Assembly: GCA_030068075.1 (NCBI GenBank)
Contig: CM057835.1
Span: 41,522,215 to 41,586,214, forward strand
Length of the DNA: 64,000 bases
Direction: 5' to 3'
Source of the DNA: Paguma larvata
Lineage: Eukaryota > Chordata > Mammalia > Carnivora > Viverridae
The notes under the pieces are model-generated. The model did not search any database. It was not told the DNA's origin and saw only the letters and a program-made list of their open reading frames with translations. This document shows positions 36,095 to 47,860 of the stretch, piece after piece. How positions within the stretch are numbered: position 1 is the stretch's first letter; each line of letters begins with the position of its first letter. The translations under genes and the position numbers were made by a program.

Positions 36095-39000
36095 TTTTTT
36101 TAAATTTAAATCCAAGTTAGTTAACATAGAGTGTAATAAGGATTTCAGGAATAGAATTTAATGATTCATCACTTCATATAACACCCCATGCTCATCCCAA
36201 TAAGTGTTCTCCTTAATGTCTCTTGTCCATTTAGCCCATGCCCCCACCCAGCACCCTTCTAGCTACCCTCAGTTTGTTCTCTATATTTAATATTCTCTTA
36301 TGAGAATATTATGTCTCTTATGTCTTGCTTTCTGTTTTTATATGATTTTTGCTTCCCTTCCCTTATGTTCATCTGTTTTGTATCTTAAATTCCACATATG
36401 AACAAAATCATATATTTGTGTTTCTCTGATGGACTTATTTTGCTTAGCATAATACACTGTAGTTCCATCTATATTGTTGCAAATGGCAAGATTTCCTTCT
36501 TTTTGATCGCCAAGTAATGTTCCATTGTATATATATACCATTTTTTATCAATGCATCATTCAATGGATATTTGGCTTCTTTCCTTACTTCGGCTATTGTT
36601 GATAGTCCTGCTATAAACATTGGGGTGCATGTATCCCTTTGAATCAGCACTGCTGTATTCTTTGCATAAATACCTAGTGTTTCAATTGCTGGGTCATAGA
36701 GTAGTTCTATTTTTGATTTTTTGAGTAAACTCCATCATGTTTTCTAGAGTGGCTGGACCAGTTTGCATTCCCAACAGCAGTGAGAAAGGGTTCCTCTTTC
36801 TCCACATTCTCACCAACATCTATTGTTGCCTGAGTTGTTCATTTTAGCTATTCTGACAGGTGTGAGGTGGTATTTCATTGTGGTTTTGATTTGTATTTCC
36901 TTGACGATGAGTGATAAGCATTTTTTCATATGTCTGTTAGCTATCTCAATGTCTTCTTTGGAAAAGTGTCTATTCATGTCTTTTGTACATTTCTTCACTG
37001 CCTCATTTTTTTGTGGGGGGTATGGTGCTGAGTTTGGTAAGTTCTTTACAGACTTTAGATTCTAACCCTTTATCTGATATATCATTTGCAAATATCTTCT
37101 CTCGTTCTGTCAGTTGACTTTTAGTTTTGCTGATTGTTTCCTTAGCTAAGCAAAAGCCTTTTATCTTGATGAGGTCCTAATAGTTCATTTTTGCTTTTGT
37201 TTCCTTGCTTCTAGAGATATGTCAAGTAAGAAGTTGCTGGGGCCAAAGTTAAAGAGGTTGTTACCTATTTTCTCTCTAGGATGTTGATGGCTTTGTGTCT
37301 TACTTTTAGTTCTTTTATCCATTTTGAGTTTATTTTTGTGTATGGTGTAAAACAGTGGTCCAGTTTTCCCAACACCATTTTCTGGAGAGAGTGTCTTTTT
37401 TCCATTGGATATTCTTTCCTGCTTTGTCAAAGATTAACTGGACATATATTTGTGTGGGTCTATTTCTAGATTATCTATTCTGTTCCATTGATCTATGTGT
37501 CTGTTTTTGTGCCAGTACGATACTGTCTTGACGATAACATCTGTTTAATACAGCTTAAAGTCCAGAATTGTGATGCCTCCAGCTCTTTTTTTTTTTTCCT
37601 CCAGAATTGCTTTGGCTATTCGGGGTCTTTTCAGGTTCCATATAAATTTAGGAAACACAACACAAAAGACCAAAAGCAAAAAAGACTAGAAAGGACCAGA
37701 GAACAGCATCAGAAACATCAGCTCTGCAGGCAACACAATGGCACTAAATTCATATCTTTCAGTACTCACTCTAAATATCAATGGACTAAATGCTGCCATC
37801 ATAGGACATGGAGCATTAGAATGGATAATAAAATAAGACCTGTCTATATGCTGCTTATGAGAGACCAAAATTTATACCTATAGACACCTGCAGATTGAAA
37901 GTAAGGGGATAAAGAACTTTCTGTCATGCTAATTATCATCAAAAGAAAGCTGGAGTAGCCATACTTATATCAGACAAACTAGATTTTAAAATAAAGACTG
38001 TAACAAGAGATGAAGAAGGAGATTACATCATAATTAAGGGGTCTACCCACTAAGAACATCTAACAATTATAAACATTTATGCCCACAATGTGAGAGCACC
38101 CAAATATATAAATCAATTAATCACAAACACAAAGAAACTCACTGATAATAATACCATAATAGTAAGGGACATCCAGACCCCACTGACAGCAATGGACAGA
38201 TCATCTAAACAGAAAATCAACAAGGAAACAATGGCTTTGAATGACACACTTGACCAGATAGGCTTAACAGATGTATTCAGAACATTTCATTCTAAAGCAG
38301 CAGAATACACATTCTTCTTGAATGCATATGGAGCAGTCTCTAGAATAGATCACATACTGGGACACAAATCAGCCCACAACAAGTACAAAAAAATTGAGAT
38401 CATACCTTGAGTATTTCCAGACCCCAACTCTATGAAACTCGAAATCAACCACAAAATAAAAATAAAAGTAAAAACCTGGAAGGACCATGAGTACTTGGGG
38501 ATTAAAGAACATCCTACTAAAGAATGAATGGGTTAATCAAGAGATTAGAGAGGAAATTAAAAAGTACAGGGAAATCAATTAAAATGAAAAAAACAGCAAC
38601 CCAAAACCTCTGGGATATAGCAAAGGCAATCATAAGAGGGAAGGATGTAGCAATCCAGGCCTTCCTAAAGAAGGAAGAAAGGTCTCAAATATATAAGCTA
38701 ACCTTACACCTAAAAGAGCTGGAAAAGGAACAGCAAATAAAGCCCCAAACCAGCAGGAGTGAAATAATAAAGATTAGAGCAGAAACCAATGACACTTAAA
38801 CAAACAAACAAACAAACAAACAAAAACCAGTAGAACAGATCAATGAAACTGGGAACTGGATCTTTGAAAGAATTACCAAAATTGATAACCCGTAGCCAGA
38901 TTGATCAAAAAGAGAAAGGAAAGGACCCAAATAAATAAAATCATGAATGAAAGAAGAGAGATCACAACCAACACTACAGAAAAAGAAACAGTAATAAGAG

Positions 39001-40284
39001 AATATTATGAGCAATTAGATGCCAACAAATTGGGCAATCTGAAAGAAATGGGCAAATTCCTAGAAACATATAAACTACCAAAACTGAAACAGGAAGAAAT
39101 AGAAAATTTGAACAGGCCCACAACCAGTAAAGAAATTGAATCGGTAATCAAATATTTCCTCCCAAAAAATAAGAGTCCAGGGCCAGATGGTTTTCAGGGG
39201 AATACTATCAAACATTTAAGAAAGAGTTAAAACCTATTCTTTTGAAGCTGTTCAAACAAATAGAAATGGAAGGAAAGCTTCCAAACTCATTCTATGAGGC
39301 CAACATTTCCTTGATTCCAAAACCATAGACCTTACTAAAAAAGAGAATTACAGACCAATTTCCCTGATGATCATGGATGTAAAACTTCTCAACAAGATAC
39401 TAGCAAATTGAATCCAACAATACATTAAAAGAATTATTCATTATGATCAAGTGGGATTTATTCCTGGCCTGCAGGGCTGGTTCAATATCCACAAATCAAT
39501 CAACTTGATATACCACATTAATAAAAGAAAGGATAAGAACCACATGGGTCCTCTCAATAGATGCAGAGAAAACACTTGACAAAATACAGCATCCTTTCTT
39601 GATAAAACCCTCAAGAAAGTTGGGATAGAAGGGTCATGCCTAAAGATCATAAAGGCTATATGCAAAAGACCCATATATCATTCTCAGTGGGAAAAAGTGA
39701 AAGCTTTCCCTCTAAAAATAACAAGGATGTCCACTCTCACCACTGTTATTCAACATAGTATTGAAAGTTCTAGCTTCAGCAATCAGACAACACAGAGAAA
39801 TAAAGGCATCCATATCTGCAAGGAGGAAGTCAAACTTTCACTCTTCACAGACAACATGATACTCTATGTGGAAAACCCAAAAGACTCCACCAAAAACTGT
39901 CAGAACTGATATATGAAATCAGCAAAATTTCAGGATATAAAATCAGTGTACAGAAGTAGGTTGCATTTCTATTTACTTCAATAATGAAACAGCACAAAGG
40001 GAAGTTAAGGAATTGATCCCATTTACAATTGGCCAAAAAACATAAATACCTAGGAATAAGCCTAACCAAAGTGGTAAAAAATTTATACATGGAAAACTAT
40101 AGACAACTTATGAAAGAAACTGAAGAAGACACATAAACAAACAAACAGGAAAAAAAGAAAGGAAAAAAATCCCATGTTCATGGTTTGGAGAACAGATATT
40201 GTTAAAATGTTGATACTGCCCCTAGCAATCTACATACTCAATGCAATCCCTATCAAAATAATACCAGCATTCTTCACAGAGCTA
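36095..40284 (-). mobile_element. 5'-inverted (twin-primed) carnivore L1, 4.2 kb
   Basis: From 36095 to about 37650 the plus strand reads the antisense of the L1 3' UTR and the last third of ORF2. At about 37650 orientation flips: 37651-40284 reads sense from about 90 bp upstream of the ORF2 start (ATG at 37738) through endonuclease and reverse-transcriptase regions. It ends at ATTCTTCACAGAGCTA (40269-40284). The antisense half begins just past that point in ORF2 (reverse of TAAATTTATATGGAACCTG). Only about 15 bp are missing between the halves, the signature of twin priming. The catalytic FADD box reads FTDN (39844-39855), and stops and frameshifts break every domain. The polarity given is that of the 3' end. 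Confidence 0.9.
37738..40284 (+). pseudogene. L1 ORF2 N-terminal two-thirds, decayed
   Basis: The reading frame starts at ATG 37738 with the usual short ORF2 start (MALNSYLS). It then shows endonuclease-domain blocks, an open stretch at 38090-38410 (part of the endonuclease, including SRIDHILGH near residue 84 of that stretch), and the region leading into the RT (38524-39230). RT blocks follow to 40284. Intact ORF2 protein acts as endonuclease and reverse transcriptase for target-primed insertion. Here stops and frameshifts divide it into at least five pieces, and the RT box is FTDN rather than FADD, so it cannot be active. Confidence 0.85.
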
Positions 40285-41890
40285 AATGTAATGGTTTTTT
40301 AAACCTTGAAATTCCAACTGCTAATTGTCAGTGTATTGGAAAGCAATAGACTTCTGTTCATAGACATTGTTTACTGAGAGGGTACACTCAAGAATTTATT
40401 TGTTAGTTCCAGGAATTTGTGTATATATTCTTTGGTATTTTCCACCTAGACACTCATGCCACCTGGAAGGAAAGATAATTTTACTTTTCTTCCTATGTCA
40501 TTTACATTTTATTCAATTTATATATGCATATATGTATGTTTTGATACACTAAATAGGACTCCTAGTATGATATTAAATTGGAGTAATAAGAGAGGACATC
40601 CTTGCTTTGTTTCAGATCTTAGGGGGAAAGCATTTAATTTCTCATATTAATTCTTTATTGAGCTGAGGAAGTTTGCACCTCCTTAGTTTGCTAAGAATTT
40701 TTATCATGAGTGAGTTTTGTATATTGTCAATTTTTTAGTCAATTGATATGAACTTATGGTTTTTCTTCATTATCCTGTTTGTATGGTGAATTAGATTGAT
40801 TGATTTTTGAATGTCAAAGCAACCTTGTGTACCTGGAATAAATCCCACTTGGATGTGCTCTATAATAATTTAACACATTACTATATTCAGGTTTCTAATA
40901 TTTTGCTGATGATTTCTGCGTCTTTGTTCATGAGCGATATTGGTCTGTACTTTCTTATAAATGCTGTGTGTAATTTGTATTAGGATAATGCTGGTTTCAT
41001 AAAATGAATTGAAAAATATTCCCTCTGCTTCTATTTGCTGCAAGAGTTTGTAAAGAACTGATATTATTTCCTTCTTAAATGTTTTGTAGAAATCAACAGT
41101 GAAACTAACTGAGCTTAGTGCTTTCTTTTTTGGAAGGTTATTAATTGTCAATTCAGCTTATCTAAAAGATAAAATCACTGTTTAGCTTATCTTTTTGTCT
41201 TGTGATTTTCTGTTGCTTGTTGCTTTCAAGAAATTATTCTGTTTTATCAACTTTATTAAGTTTATGGACACAATTGTTCATAGTATTTCTTTATCATCCC
41301 TTTATTGCCTATTGGATGAGTACTGACGACCCTTTATCATTTCTTATATTGGTAATTTGGGTTCTCTCTTTTTCTTGATTGGCTTGGCTATAGGTTTATC
41401 AAGTTTAATAATCTTTTAAAAGAAGATACTCTGATTCATTAATTTTTTCTGTTGTTTTTCTATTTCAACTTCATTAATTTCTAGTTTAGTTTTTATTATG
41501 ACTTTTCTTCTGCTTGCTTTAGCCTAATTTATTCTTTTTCTCTAGCATCCTAAAGTGGAAGCTGAGTTTGTTGATTATAGTTTTTTTTTCTTTTCTAACA
41601 TATGCACTTGATGCTATAAATTTTCCTTTCAGCCCTGCTTTTGCTGCCTTCAACACATTTAGTTCACATTATATTTAATTTATCTTGAGACTTTTGATCC
41701 ATAGGATTTTAGAAATGTGTTGTTTGGGGATTTTCCAGATATCCTTCTATTAATAGTTTCCAGTTTAATTCCTTTCTCCTTTGAGAACATATACTTTGTA
41801 TGAGTTCTGTGCTTTTAAATTTGTCAAAGTGTGTGTTATGTCAGTAAATTATACAATTCGCCTTTACACAAGACTCTGTTAGTAACTGTT
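40285..41890 (-). mobile_element. Antisense old L1 (L1M), right half
   Basis: The order is 'CAAGAATTTATTTGTTAGTTCC' (40390), 'GAGAGGACATCCTTGCTTTGTTTC' (40589), 'CAACCTTGTGTACCTGGAATAAATCCC' (40819). Next come 'GATAATGCTGGTTTCATAAAATG' (40983), 'GATATTGGTAATTTGGGTTCTC' region (41345) and 'GGGGATTTTCCAGATATCCTTC' (41727). This is the antisense of old L1 ORF2 through RT into endonuclease. It continues the element that ends at 35560, with about 0.4 kb of LINE sequence missing at the junction. Confidence 0.85.
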
Positions 41891-42729
41891 TCCCAAAGTC
41901 TCAAGCCTATAGTATTTTAGAATCTACTTTAAAATAGGGGTTTGAAACTGAAAACTGACCACCCAACTAGCAGTGAGAACCACATCCCTGCTGATAGATG
42001 GAGTCAGTAGCCTCTGACATGATATAGCTGTGCAGTTATTAAAACTCTCACTGTCTTTAATGCCATGTTTTTCTAGGTCTTTTGTAGGGAATGCACTGGA
42101 GAATTCAATATCTCAGACATTTGAAAGATATGAGGGATAAGAACTATAGAATTAGATGTCTGTTGCTTAGTGCTATTTATAAGGGAAAGACAAAGAAAGG
42201 CTGAGAGTAATTAATCATGGATTTGAAGCAAATTGTGAACACCAAAATGCTTCTTTGGAAGCATAAAACAAAACTTTCACTTCTTGCATCTGGAGGGCAC
42301 AAAATAGAAAGCCAAAGGTCTGTCACATAATTTAAAAAGTAGCAGAGTTCCAGAGAGGATTAAACTCTTAACCTAGGCAAGGCTGCTCCACTAAGGTCAG
42401 ACTTGGGAAGGAGTAGAGTGATTACATTTAGAATAGTTAACATATGGATCGATGCACTAGGAATTCTTGAATGCTCAGATTTCCCTGAACTCTTTGTGTC
42501 TATGTAATTGGCCAACTCCTCTCTGTTAAAGGGTGGTGTCCCTCTTGCTTGAAGGTGATGCGCAGACTACCTTGAAAGAAATACATGCCTCATTCTTCCT
42601 TTCCTCCTGGCTTGTCCACAAAACCAATAACACAATACAGCCAAGGAAATGTTGGGATGGGCCTGCTATAGAAAGGGTTTGTAATATCAGCAGGATCTAA
42701 AAAAGTATATATGTAGGACTGAATCCTGA
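41891..42729 (+). other. Likely 5' part of the ERV-L fossil, unresolved
   Basis: Composition is less T-rich than the flanking antisense L1 and several small sense frames occur, but no LTR, primer-binding site or gag domain could be recognised. It may be the ERV-L leader/gag region or unrelated unique DNA. Confidence 0.3.
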
Positions 42730-42745
42730 GGCTGCTGGATCGAGG

Positions 42746-43123
42746 ATGTTGAAATATACACTTCGATGTGGAAACCCTGTCAGTGTGTCAGCATTATGCT
42801 TGGATACAGAATTTTATACCTTTGTCATGACCCAACTAGTATGGCTCTGGATTAGTCTTAGGAGAAACATCCCCAGATTAAATGAAGTAGAAATGCCGGA
42901 ACTGTTTAAAATATACAGTAGAGATTTAAAAAATCTCAGAGAAGTGGACATACTAGAGTGGATAAACATCTCATGTGAAGGCCTGCAGAACATTCTAGTT
43001 ACCAAGATGAAAAGGAATGCTCTCATGAAAGGGACATCAGAATCAGTGAGAAGCTCAGCAATACCTGTCATCTGTAAGACCAGGATACTGATAAGAGATG
43101 CTATTGAGAACTTGCCTTTCTGA
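42746..43123 (+). pseudogene. 125-codon open stretch, possible ERV-L gag remnant
   Basis: It is the longest uninterrupted frame in this part of the window, lying 5' of the reverse-transcriptase remnant and in the same orientation. It is leucine- and isoleucine-rich, without a zinc knuckle or any motif I can name. Position suggests gag or the gag-pro boundary. A chance frame of this length is also possible, and a shorter minus-strand frame overlaps it. It has no start context or regulatory signal that supports expression. Confidence 0.35.
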
Positions 43124-43457
43124 TTTCAGTGGGAATGACAGGATCTCAAAACTGGAGAGGCCAGGTGGCAGCATTTTAATCATCACAAGTAAGATGGATG
43201 CAATTATATAATAAATGACAAGTCCACAATTCTAACCAGATGGCCCTGACCCAAGGAAAGGTATAGAGATGTTAATAGAACAAAATTTCTCTGGAGGAAA
43301 ACAGATGGGCTATCAACAAGTATACTGATCAATACATACAATGAAAGTAAATCAAGGATAGATAATCATGAAACTGAAGGCAACTGAAATGACATGATCT
43401 TTCATCCATTTCATAGATGGTCAGTTTTCTGACCTGGAACCATTTAAAAAACAAAGG

Positions 43458-44096
43458 TGTCAAAAAAAAAAAAAAAACTCCAAATGTAGATAAAAAGAGA
43501 CTTTATTCAACAAGTGTATTGCCATTAGAGGAGGAGTACTCTTGCATTAAGAGAACAGGTATTTACAATAGGGAGAAGGCTTCAAATCTACAAGCATCCC
43601 AGAGTTCATGCAGGAAAGAGCTTTCTTTTTATAGGGAGGAGTAACCAAAGCTAGAAAGAACTGAGCATGGAGAAGTGGAATGAGAGGATGGCTTGGTCAG
43701 ATAGTTGAAGTTCCCCTGAGATCAGTCACCAGGGCAAATGAAGGAGGGTGTTATGGAGAGATTTTTCCATGTTCCAATGCTTATGTAGGCTCATGGGTAA
43801 AGGAAATTACAAGACCCTGTGAGGAGGAGAGAATTTTGTTAACAAATATTTTGTTCTGATCGATCCATAAAAACAAAGAGTCCAGGGATCATTTGTTAAA
43901 CAATGCATGGAAATTTGGAATGTCTTTGTTTGTCCTCATCATAGGTAAACATGAGAGTTATCCAGGAGATTTATCTAAGTCATGTGGGGAAAAGTGGTTC
44001 TTTGAAGTAAGCAATTTCCCTGAAAACAAAGAGGAAGGGGACTGTGTGTATGTGGGGGGAGGTGTTTTTTAACCATCACTGTCTTTTAGGATCACA
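43458..44096 (-). mobile_element. LTR-like insertion within the ERV-L
   Basis: On the minus strand there is a TATA box (CCTATAAAAAGAAAG, about 43626-43640). About 130 bp further on lies an AATAAAGTCTCTTTTTATC poly(A)-signal block (about 43490-43508), then a T-run and TGACA. This promoter-then-polyadenylation order and spacing is LTR-like. The ends (TGTGATCC ... TTTGACA on that strand) are tentative and no convincing target-site duplication was found. Its family is unknown to me; class I or II is possible. It must be younger than the ERV-L it splits. Confidence 0.5.
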
Positions 44097-44679
44097 GGGC
44101 TCTGATCATCTTTAACATTGTTAAAAGAAAGGACCCGGTGATGCTATAGTAAGTGAATATGGTAATGATCTGCTAAAGGGAAACGTGAACATTTATTCAG
44201 GAAACTATATACTGGGGGGAAGGAACACTCAGAAAGAACTCTTTGACAAAGGATTTGAGCCAGTATTTCTAGTGAAAGAACCACAGCAAGATCACAGGGT
44301 CTTTGTTAGAATGGAAGTGTATGTAGACCAGGTAATAAATGAGGTCACGGTATATGTGCAGTTCATAGTGAGTTTACTGGATCCTTAGATTTACAACTGA
44401 TTTGGGTGTAGTTGTTGACAAAACCACATTTATTCCTTGGCCTTGGAGTAAAAAGTGTGGTTGGGGAAGGCCAAACAGAAACATCAGAATCAGCCCGCAC
44501 ATCACGACAGGGAGTGATTTAAAAACACTTCATTCCAGGGCAATGGCAGGTATTAGTACCTCCCTCAAAAATCTAGACAATGCCTAGCTGGTGATATCAG
44601 AAAATCATATTTGATACCTGAGAATACTGGATGAATGCTAGAGGAGAGCATTGTACCACTACAAATATAACTAATTAGT

Positions 44680-45130
44680 AGCTTAAATTGTGGGTAGCTG
44701 TTGTGCCAACTGTGATGTATTTGCTAGAGCTGGTTAATAAGCTTGATCTTATTTAATTCTATCCCAATCTGGCAGAAGGAGAAAAAATAGTTCATTTCAC
44801 TTGGGATGAATAACTAAACTATACATTTATGGTTTTGTTCATGGGCTATATTAACATTCCTTCTCACTATCATAATATAGTCCAAAGGGACTTGGACTTG
44901 AACTATTTAGATATTCTGCAGAACATAAGATTGGTTCTCTATTTTGATGACACGATATTAAATAGGCCAGAAAAGCAAGCAGTGGTATTTTAGAAGCCTT
45001 AGTAAGTCTCATGAATTCCAAATGTTGGGAAACAAATTCTGTGAATATTTAAGGTCCTACCACATCAATGAAGTTCTTAAGGGTCCAGGGGTGTGGCAGA
45101 ACAATTCCTCCAAAGTAAAAAACAAATATT
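44680..45130 (+). pseudogene. ERV-L reverse transcriptase remnant
   Basis: A run around 44830-44960 reads in one frame through the region before the catalytic box and reaches YFDD (44940-44951), with both catalytic aspartates present. Retroviral reverse transcriptases carry Y-x-D-D here. Downstream the frame meets stops within about 20 codons, and indels separate it from the RNase H part. It is non-functional. Confidence 0.75.
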
Positions 45131-45799
45131 TAAATTTACACCTGTGATTTAAAAAACAGAAAGCCCAAAATTGAGTAAACTTCTTTGGGTTCTAGAAGCA
45201 GCAAATTTCATGCTTGCAATTACTTCTCCGAATAACATGGAAGTTTGCCAGATTGAGTAGCAACTAGTGGATTTAGTCTATGGTGTAAACAACTCTGCTA
45301 CTTTGGCTATACAACATGGGAGACCCTATACTATTAAAGGTATCCGTGGAAGAAAATATACCATGTGGAATCTATGGTAAGCCCCAATAGGAGAGTCCCA
45401 AAGTTGACCCTTGGTGTTAGGGAGCCAGGCCATGCCATCTGCAGCAGATACTTAGCCACAACAACATTAAGACCTAGTAGGTACAGAGTGCTTGTCTAAG
45501 GACATGAAGTGGCAATGTGGTTAGAACCCATCAACCCATAAATTCAGGCAGGCTTAGGAGCAATTCACTGTAATATGAGTGTAGTATATCCCTAACTGGG
45601 CATATCAGGGTCAAAGGGAAAAATTAAGACTTAAGAGAAACTGGTCCATGATATCTACCATAGCTGTACTGTTGTATCTTCCTCAGGCCATACCTGTGGT
45701 CATATGAATAGACTTTTTGTAACCACCTTTAGAGATAGAAATGTCAAGCCCAATTCATGAATAACTAAATGAGTGCAAGCCAGAAGTAAACTATTGCTG

Positions 45800-46110
45800 T
45801 AATATCTTCAGGGGTGATCTGGAAAGGCAGCAGGGTGAAAAATTCTCCCCCTAGGTCATCTACTTTGTGTAGAAAGAGAAGCAGATATAAATCTCGTGGG
45901 CAGTGGCAAATAGCCTGGATGGTTAGTCATAGTGTATACAGAGAAAAATTAGAAGATTTGGGACAAGGAGATCAGAGAAAGAAGTATGTGGATGGTTTGA
46001 TGGGAGAGGCTATGAAATATGAAGATTTTTGTATGGCAGGTTAAGGACAACCAGAATAGTCACTGTGGAAGAGGCATTAACAATCAGGGTGAATGGCTAT
46101 TCCAGTTGAA
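45800..46110 (+). pseudogene. ERV-L RNase H remnant
   Basis: An open stretch of 76 codons (45814-46044) matches the order of ERV-L RNase H: a 'FTLCRKRSRYKSRGQWQIAW'-type core is visible as translated here (about 45860-45920), followed by KKYVDGLMGE. The domain would normally degrade genomic RNA during reverse transcription. It is broken at both ends by stops and a frameshift near 46044. Confidence 0.65.
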
Positions 46111-46199
46111 TCAGCCAGTCTCTGCCTTTACTACCAGTCCCTGCTCTCCATCGGCCAACGCTAGCAAAATGGAAGCATGAATGGAATAGTCATGTGAGA

Positions 46200-46560
46200 A
46201 GGATGGAGGTTAAGTATGAGCCTACCACCCTGGTGCTGTCAAATACCCGAACAGAGACCAATGTTGAGCCCTATATATGGAAACATCTCTTAAGAACACC
46301 CAATAACCACATGGTGATACTTTAATTACTTTCACCATATAAGGGGCAGCAGTTTATCTTGACTGGAATATGTAAATATTGTGCCTGTGGTTTTCCTTCC
46401 CTGCCCACAGGAACTCTGGAAGCACCACTATCCAAAGGCCTACAGACTGTTTTAACTGACTTGCATGAAATCCCACACAGCATTGCTTTGCAACAGGGGA
46501 CTCATATTGCAGCCAAAGAGGATTTATATGACCATAGGACCCAGTAGTCCAGTTATATCC
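46200..46560 (+). pseudogene. ERV-L integrase remnant
   Basis: The frame 46359-46547 aligns with the integrase catalytic core by its order: a GFP segment, a LHEIPHSIA segment, then QGTH. In retroviral integrases the residue before Q-G of this last segment is the second catalytic aspartate of the DDE triad. Here that position is glutamine (CAA at 46491-46493), so catalysis would be lost even without the stop that follows. The zinc-binding N-terminal part lies upstream at about 46200-46300 but is out of frame. Confidence 0.7.
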
Positions 46561-47209
46561 TATCCTGATAAAGAATTAGGACATTTCACAAGAAATACAG
46601 CCTTTTTAGATCAGATACCTATAGGATGAGAAGTTATTATCCATAATAGTATATACACTTCAGTGATCTTTATATGGCACTGTGTCTGCAATAAGTAGGA
46701 GACCACGGAGGTTCAGAGATATTGGTTCCCAAGAAGAAATGCCACAAATGCCACCTGATCTCATCAAATTCTTCATGCATTGGGCAAAGAATGGAGCCAT
46801 ATTCTGGCAGTGGTAATTGGCCCTGTTCATTATTAGAAGGAGTTCAAGAGATATGTGATCTTGGTCATAGCGGTGGCTGAAATAAATAGAACATAAGACA
46901 TCATTAGATTTACCTTGATGGTTACTCCATAGAAAGGAAGTAAATAGTTAGTTTTAATTATAACTTCCCTTTAGGAGCTGGACTTTTTGGCAGATTGTGG
47001 TCATAAGAAAGGGAATATATGTGTGCGGCAGAGGCTTGCCAGGAGCACCTGAAGTTTCCTTGGCACCCTCTTTATTCCTGCCGATGATGGCATTGAGGTA
47101 GGAGGAGGGGCATCTTGCCAGGGTCGTGTGGTGCTCTGTGCACCCTCTGTACATTCCTGCTAATGAGTATTATCATTATCATTATCTTGGTAGCAAGAGG
47201 CCACAGCAG

Positions 47210-47860
47210 GAAGGATAACATCAACACATTAATAGATTAAAGGAGAAAACCGTTTGATCCTCTCACAGAGGCAGAAAAATAATTCGTGATTTTTTTAAAA
47301 ATCTGTTCAGCACACTAGAAGGACGTTTTTCTAACCTAATTTAGGATCAAAAACTTGTAGTCAGTAATGTTCTTACTGGTGATACATTAGAAACATTTCG
47401 TTAATCGGGATAGTTACATGAATGAGTGTTACTATCACACTTACTACTTACTGTAATAGTGGAGATCCTAGGGAGGGAAGTATGACTAGAGAAGTAAATG
47501 AAAGGAACATGGAGAAAGGAAGAAACAAAAATATCATTAATGCTTTACATACTTTATAAACTCACGTATGTTTGAAACTACATGTGTTATAAATTCGTAA
47601 GTATAATATATACAGAAATTTTTAAAATACATCCATCAAATTCATGATTATGAGTTACCACAAGGGAGAGAATAATGAGATTGGGGATGATAATGAAGTA
47701 GTTTCAAAAATATCTATAATATTCTTTAAATAAAAAATAAATCTAAAGCAAAAACTGTAAAATTTTATATTCTAGAAAACTAGGTGGTATAGATACATGG
47801 ATGGATATTTACTGTATTAATTATTATAATTTTATTTTGAAATAGTTATTAGTAAAAAAC
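47210..47860 (+). mobile_element. Old L1 (L1M or HAL1-like) sense fragments
   Basis: 'AACCGTTTGATCCTCTCACAGAGGCAGAAAAATAATT' (about 47249) resembles the ORF2 RT block before the catalytic box. 'GAGTTACCACAAGGGAGAGAATAATGAGATTGGGGA' (about 47651) resembles an L1M 3' UTR. The missing middle implies deletion. Highly diverged. Confidence 0.5.

Larger units (their letters stand above)
42730..47205 (+). mobile_element. Decayed ERV-L endogenous retrovirus, internal region
   Basis: ERV-L elements are very old class III endogenous retroviruses with gag-pol and no functional env. Here pol domains follow one another in sense order. Reverse transcriptase is at about 44680-45130 with a YFDD box at 44940-44951. 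The connection region and RNase H run to about 46100, then integrase to about 46560, then a weak 3' tail. Stops and frameshifts break every domain. Neither flanking LTR was recognised. A separate LTR-like element interrupts it at 43458-44096. The copy can make no retroviral product. It is a genomic fossil, described only. Confidence 0.75.

Noticed and set aside
37488..37883. 131-codon plus-strand frame
   Set aside because: It crosses the inversion junction of the twin-primed L1, joining antisense ORF2 to the ORF2 5' region, so it is a chance fusion.
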